Shown here: positions 22,201 through 25,642 of the stretch, piece by piece | How positions within the stretch are numbered: the first letter of the stretch is position 1 | Layout of the letters: the number at the start of each line of letters is the position of its first letter | Assembly: GCA_014377155.1 (NCBI GenBank) | Contig: JACMQD010000113.1 | Coordinates: 1-25,642, forward strand | DNA: 25,642 bases | DNA from: Herminiimonas sp. | GTDB taxonomy: Bacteria; Pseudomonadota; Gammaproteobacteria; Burkholderiales; Burkholderiaceae | Reading direction: 5' to 3' | Made by a program: the position numbers and the translations under genes | The notes under the pieces: model-generated | The model's input: the letters and a program-made list of their open reading frames with translations, nothing else | The model's database searches: none | Told to the model about the DNA's origin: nothing

Positions 22201-22510
22201 TCAATGCAGCACCTGCAATGCCAGGAAGATGGATCGCTGGTTGGTCGATGCAACATCCCTGAGGTTTTTTCCTGCTGAGAACAGCAGGTTGTAATTCGCG
22301 CCAAGCGTGCAAATCCCGCCTAGATTGAGGCCCGAGGTGCTCGTGCTGTCAGTGGCATCAGCGGTTTCGTGAAACACTACACTGCCCAGTTGCAGCCACG
22401 GCGCGACCTGATACAGGGCAGTCACCGGGGTAAAAAACTGTATTCCTGCTTTGCGGTCCCTGATTGATGCGGTAACCGAGGCCGCCATACACCTTATTTT
22501 TAATCTTGAG
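22201..22510 (-). pseudogene. Outer-membrane transporter (phenol-degradation MetA-like family), 3' remnant with frameshift
   Basis: The minus strand reads NKVYGGLGYRINQGPQSRNT from about 22500. At a run of six A (plus strand 22432-22437) the frame breaks; removing one base joins it to FTPVTALYQVAPWLQLGSVV, FHETADATDSTSTSGLNLGG and a C-terminus LALQVLH with stop at 22201. The YGGxGY, ALYQV-x-P-x-LQLG-x-x-FH and GFNLGG-x-x-x-L motifs are typical of the last strands of small outer-membrane beta-barrels annotated as transporter. The first two thirds of the gene are gone. A hairpin (22168-22185) lies between it and the propeller gene. Confidence 0.65.
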
Positions 22511-22578
22511 GGCCTCGACTGCTGCGCAGTCGGCTCCTTTCACTCCCCAGCCTGAAGGCCGAGGTTTCCCGGAGAAAA

Positions 22579-23277
22579 ATGATGAAAAAACGCCACGCAG
22601 AGCAACACAACATCGAGAAGGTCGGTTGGCTGCGCGCCGCCGTACTCGGTGCAAATGACGGCATCATTTCTACCGCAAGTCTGATGCTTGGTGTGGCCGC
22701 CGCACACGCGGCCCATGGCAACATCATGCTGACCGGGGTTGCTGGGCTAACGGCCGGCGCAATGTCGATGGCGACTGGTGAATACGTTTCTGTCCACTCA
22801 CAGGCCGATACGGAAAAAGCCGCCCTGGCTGAAGAACGCCAGGAACTCGACGGTGATTTTGACGCTGAACAGCGCGAACTGGCTGCAATTTATGTGGGTC
22901 GAGGACTGGATCTACCGCTGGCAAGACAGGTCGCAGAAAAACTGATGGCCCATGATGCCCTGGACGCTCATGCCCGAGATGAGTTGGGCATTGCCTATTC
23001 AACGAGGGCGCGGCCGTTGCAGGCTGCGGGTGCATCGGCGTGCAGTTTTGCGATTGGCGCTATTTTGCCCCTGGCTGTGGCCATGTTCGTCCCTGAATCG
23101 CACCTGATTGAATCAATTGCGGGCGCTGCGCTCCTTTCCCTGGCATTTCTGGGCGGTCTTGCTGCAAAAACTGGTGGCGCGGAGATCCTGCCGGGCGTTC
23201 TGCGGGTAACGTTCTGGAGTGCGCTGGCAATGGGCGTAACAGCAGCCGTCGGCTCCCTCTTCGGAACCGTTGCCTGA
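22579..23277 (+). CDS. VIT1/CCC1-family iron/manganese transporter
   Basis: This is a 232-residue membrane protein of the VIT family. The first helix carries the signature GWLRAAVLGANDGIISTASL (15-34 region), followed by GLTAGAMSMATGEYVSVHSQ. The middle Glu-rich cytoplasmic segment (EKAALAEERQELDGDFDAEQ and on, about 80-150) is the metal-binding region. Three helices follow to the end. Family members move Fe2+ or Mn2+ out of the cytoplasm (vacuolar in eukaryotes). The ATG at 22579 has GGAG 5 nt upstream; the second ATG is adjacent. The gene is alone, flanked by remnants, and no Fur or MntR box was identified. Confidence 0.92.
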   Translation: MMKKRHAEQHNIEKVGWLRAAVLGANDGIISTASLMLGVAAAHAAHGNIMLTGVAGLTAGAMSMATGEYVSVHSQADTEKAALAEERQELDGDFDAEQRELAAIYVGRGLDLPLARQVAEKLMAHDALDAHARDELGIAYSTRARPLQAAGASACSFAIGAILPLAVAMFVPESHLIESIAGAALLSLAFLGGLAAKTGGAEILPGVLRVTFWSALAMGVTAAVGSLFGTVA

Positions 23278-23749
23278 CGTCGCCATTTTCGCGTTTAAGA
23301 CCCGGTTAAATCTCGGCATATTTGGTCGTCTCCCGGACAGCAAGCTGATCGCGTCATGATGTGTCAACGGAGGTTGCAGACATCTATACGGCCTGTGACG
23401 CGAATCGTATTTCCCGCTGGCCCTGATGGCATTCGCGGGCAAGCTTCATGACAGTTTGTCGAGCTTGATGCTCTTGGCTCTTATCGGAATTGTCTCGCCG
23501 CGGTATGACCTGTTGACCCATCATGTTGCTTGTTGCGTGCTCTCCTTAACGACGAAACCTATTTTCTTTTTTAAGCTGCAGTTGGCATGCCGGGCGATGG
23601 CGCTTACATCATCACGGTACCGGTTTGCTCAGTTCCCATTTCCGGCGAAGTAATGAACGGCTCCCTAGTTTTTTTTCATACTCTGGCAGCTGAAATTATT
23701 GCTCTGCTGATACCATTCACGCCTCCCCATTTCGTCCTCAAAGGCAACG
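23278..23749. other. Intergenic stretch
   Basis: 470 bp between the transporter and the peptidase. A 75-residue open frame (23426-23653) has a hydrophobic start but no family resemblance. Nothing else was seen: no RNA gene, repeat or clear promoter. Confidence 0.5.
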
Positions 23750-25234
23750 ATGCGCATCCGCTTCCCTTCGCTCGAATTCTGCTTTTCTACCAGTCTGCAG
23801 CGTTGCATTGCAGCGACCCTGTTGTGCTCGGCCGTCGCGGCGCAGGCCGCCGATCCCGCCACGCCGGCACCGTCTGGTGGCACTGACGCCGTCACCCTGA
23901 CCCGCATTCGTGACGCGGCGCTTGCTAGCGACTGGGCGATGGCGCGCCTGACCGATCTGACTGACCGGATCGGCCCGCGCCTGTCCGGTTCACCTGGCGC
24001 TGCAGCTGCAGTGACGCAGGTTGCCGATGCACTGCGAAAGCTGGGCATGCGCGTTAGCCTACAGCCGGTCAAGGTCCCGCATTGGGTGCGTGGTGCCGAA
24101 ACGGCGGAACTGGTGGGTTATGCAGGGCGCCCTGCAGGGCTCACGCAGCGGGTGGTGTTGACGGCGCTGGGTGGTTCCGGTGCGACACCCGCCTCCGGCC
24201 TGACGGCCGACGTACTGGTCGTGCATAGTTTCGATGAGTTGCAGGCGCATGGCGCGCAGGCGCGTGGTCGTATCGTACTGTTCGATGTGCCGTTCGATCC
24301 GCGCTTAGCTGAAAGCGGCCTGGCGGGACCTGCCTATAGTCAGGCGATTGCCTACCGCAACGGCGGACCGGCGGCCGCATCCCGGCTCGGTGCGGTCGCG
24401 GCGATGGTGCGCTCGGTAGGCAGCGCAGATTTCCGTCTGCCGCATACGGGCGCCACCGGGTGGCGCAATGCGACGCCGATTCCTGCTGCGGCAGTCAGTG
24501 CCGAAGATGCCATGCTGATGACCAGGCTTGCTGCAACGGGCCCTCTTACCATGCATGTCACGCTCACGCCGCAAACGCTGCCTGACGCGGACAGCTTCAA
24601 TGTGATTGCGGATCTGACAGGCCGAGAAAAGCCGGATGAAATCGTGATCGTCTCCGGTCATCTCGATTCCTGGGACCTGGGGCAAGGTGCAATCGACGAT
24701 GGCGCTGGGGTGGCCGGGGCAATGGGCGTAGCAGAAACACTTGTACGCCTCGGGCTGAAGCCGCGCCGTACGCTGCGTATCATCGCCTGGATGAATGAAG
24801 AAAACGGTCAGCGTGGTGCGAATGCCTATTTCGACGCGAACCGCACGCAACTGGTCAGCCACATCGCCGCCATCGAAAGCGATTTCGGCGCAGGGCGGCC
24901 GTTCGGCATGGTGACAAGTGTGCCGCCGGAAGGGATTACGCGATTCGAGCCGGTGCGCACGATGGCGCAATCACTTGGTGCGGGGATCCTGGAGCGGCGC
25001 GACGCCCTTGGTACGGGCGATCTGTCGCCGCTTGAGGGAGGCGGCGTACCATCGTTCGAGCCATTGGTGGATGGTCGTTCCTATTTCAATTATCACCACA
25101 CAGGTGCCGACACCCTGGACAAGGTCGATCCCGATAATTTGCGCCGGCACGTGGCAGTGATGTCACTGTATGCGTGGTACCTGGCCGAAATGAGGGAGCC
25201 GATTGGCCGCGCTGCCGTTCCGAAAGAGCATTAG
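23750..25234 (+). CDS. Exported M28-family metallopeptidase (carboxypeptidase Q-like)
   Basis: This is a 494-residue protein with a signal peptide (hydrophobic CIAATLLCSAVAAQAA, cleavage near residue 34). A PA-like insert domain (about 120-260) is followed by the M28 zinc-peptidase fold. Likely two-zinc-site residues are His304 (SGHLDSWDLGQGAIDDGAG), Asp316/317, catalytic Glu350 and Glu351 (NEENGQRGA), Asp378 (ESDFG) and His449/450 (NYHHTGADTLDKVD). It is probably a periplasmic aminopeptidase or dipeptidase; the closest named relative by motif is plasma glutamate carboxypeptidase (CPQ). Length and motif order are normal. It stands alone and is followed at once by the IS21 end, so downstream partners may have been separated from it. 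Confidence 0.9.
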   Translation: MRIRFPSLEFCFSTSLQRCIAATLLCSAVAAQAADPATPAPSGGTDAVTLTRIRDAALASDWAMARLTDLTDRIGPRLSGSPGAAAAVTQVADALRKLGMRVSLQPVKVPHWVRGAETAELVGYAGRPAGLTQRVVLTALGGSGATPASGLTADVLVVHSFDELQAHGAQARGRIVLFDVPFDPRLAESGLAGPAYSQAIAYRNGGPAAASRLGAVAAMVRSVGSADFRLPHTGATGWRNATPIPAAAVSAEDAMLMTRLAATGPLTMHVTLTPQTLPDADSFNVIADLTGREKPDEIVIVSGHLDSWDLGQGAIDDGAGVAGAMGVAETLVRLGLKPRRTLRIIAWMNEENGQRGANAYFDANRTQLVSHIAAIESDFGAGRPFGMVTSVPPEGITRFEPVRTMAQSLGAGILERRDALGTGDLSPLEGGGVPSFEPLVDGRSYFNYHHTGADTLDKVDPDNLRRHVAVMSLYAWYLAEMREPIGRAAVPKEH

Positions 25235-25282
25235 CAGCCAGGTCAAGGTAGCCAAGTTTTGCAAGCCGTTACAAAATCCTAG

Positions 25283-25485
25283 TGTCGTGAGTTAGAAATT
25301 CGCAGACAAAATCGCTCGATGTTGGCGAGTGGGTATTCCGGCCCATCGTGACCGCCCATTCCGGTCTATCGTGACCAGTCATTCCGGTGCATCGTGACCG
25401 GTGATTCCGGTCTATCGTGACCGATTTCGTGCTTCGACCGGAATCGGCGGTCTCGATACCGGAATCATCGGTCACGATGCCGGAA
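25283..25485. repeat. IS21-family left end with four 23-bp-spaced repeats plus two inverted copies
   Basis: Probable tip TGTCGTGAGTTAGAAATTCG at 25283. The unit ATTCCGGNCNATCGTGACC, one base varying, occurs at 25335, 25358, 25381 and 25404, exactly 23 bp apart. Two diverged copies in reverse follow at about 25449-25465 and 25470-25485. Multiple internal repeats at the ends are the transposase-binding sites of IS21 elements, and istA starts just beyond. Confidence 0.8.
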
Positions 25486-25565
25486 CGGCGTCGTACTGCG
25501 CAGAAATGATGTTACGCATATAGCAACCTGACAAGTACGCTTCCAGCTTTTTGTCTGGAGACAGC

Positions 25566-25642
25566 GTGCCCGTACCAAGGATCAATATGCGTAAGATAAA
25601 AAACGTATTGCGTTTGAAACTGGACGCAGGCCTGTCGCACCA
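25566..25642 (+). CDS. istA: IstA transposase of an IS21-family element, N-terminus only
   Basis: GTG at 25566 opens VPVPRINMRKIKNVLRLKLD and AGLSH, matching the IstA N-terminus (PxPRIxMRKIKEVLRLK) and the start of its HTH domain; the frame leaves the window at 25642. GGAG lies 6 nt upstream. The ATG at 25587 is in frame, but the upstream residues match the family, so GTG is preferred. IstB would follow outside the window. Confidence 0.8.
   Translation, partial: MPVPRINMRKIKNVLRLKLDAGLSH

Overview
The window looks like an accessory stretch of a GC-rich betaproteobacterial chromosome, probably Burkholderiales and perhaps Oxalobacteraceae. This placement is inferred from protein flavour, codon use and insertion-sequence types; no rRNA or marker gene is present. 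Intact operons are separated by a scrap-yard of broken genes and insertion-sequence (IS) ends, so the region seems to have been rearranged repeatedly.

Layout. 1-1900: IS end, a broken Cro/CI-like regulator, a frameshifted membrane protein and an IS3-type transposase tail. 1929-2480: an NAD(P)H-dependent FMN reductase of the ChrR/YieF type. 2680-2884: the ATP-binding end of a dead histidine kinase. 3048-8363: a tight six-gene operon for a ba3-like heme-copper oxidase (subunits I and II, a small membrane protein) with three multiheme cytochromes c carrying seven CxxCH motifs in total. 8431-9013: a universal-stress-protein gene cut after about 11 codons by an IS6-type remnant, which abuts a second IS6 end in the opposite orientation.

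9086-16346 is the most interesting part. It is a leftward cluster resembling the Pseudomonas Fap functional-amyloid operon but differently built. It holds an outer-membrane beta-barrel with an N-terminal coiled coil (FapF-like), a VpsR-type sigma-54 activator, a 581-residue exported Gly/Ala-rich protein with conserved-looking ends, two small exported proteins that share an L-x-x-(L/M)-R-G-G motif, and an exported stand-alone C39-like cysteine protease (FapD-like). A canonical -24/-12 promoter, TGGCAC-N5-TTGCT, lies just upstream of the Gly-rich gene. The simplest model is that the activator and sigma-54 switch on a secreted fibre or matrix protein, the two small proteins act as nucleators or export partners, the protease trims or escorts the RGG proteins, and the beta-barrel exports them.

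16920-25642: a receiver-domain remnant; the Ku-LigD non-homologous end-joining operon; a beta-propeller gene with a premature stop; a frameshifted outer-membrane protein remnant; a VIT-family metal transporter; an exported M28 metallopeptidase; and the left end of an IS21-family element with four 23-bp-spaced repeats and the start of istA, which runs off the window.
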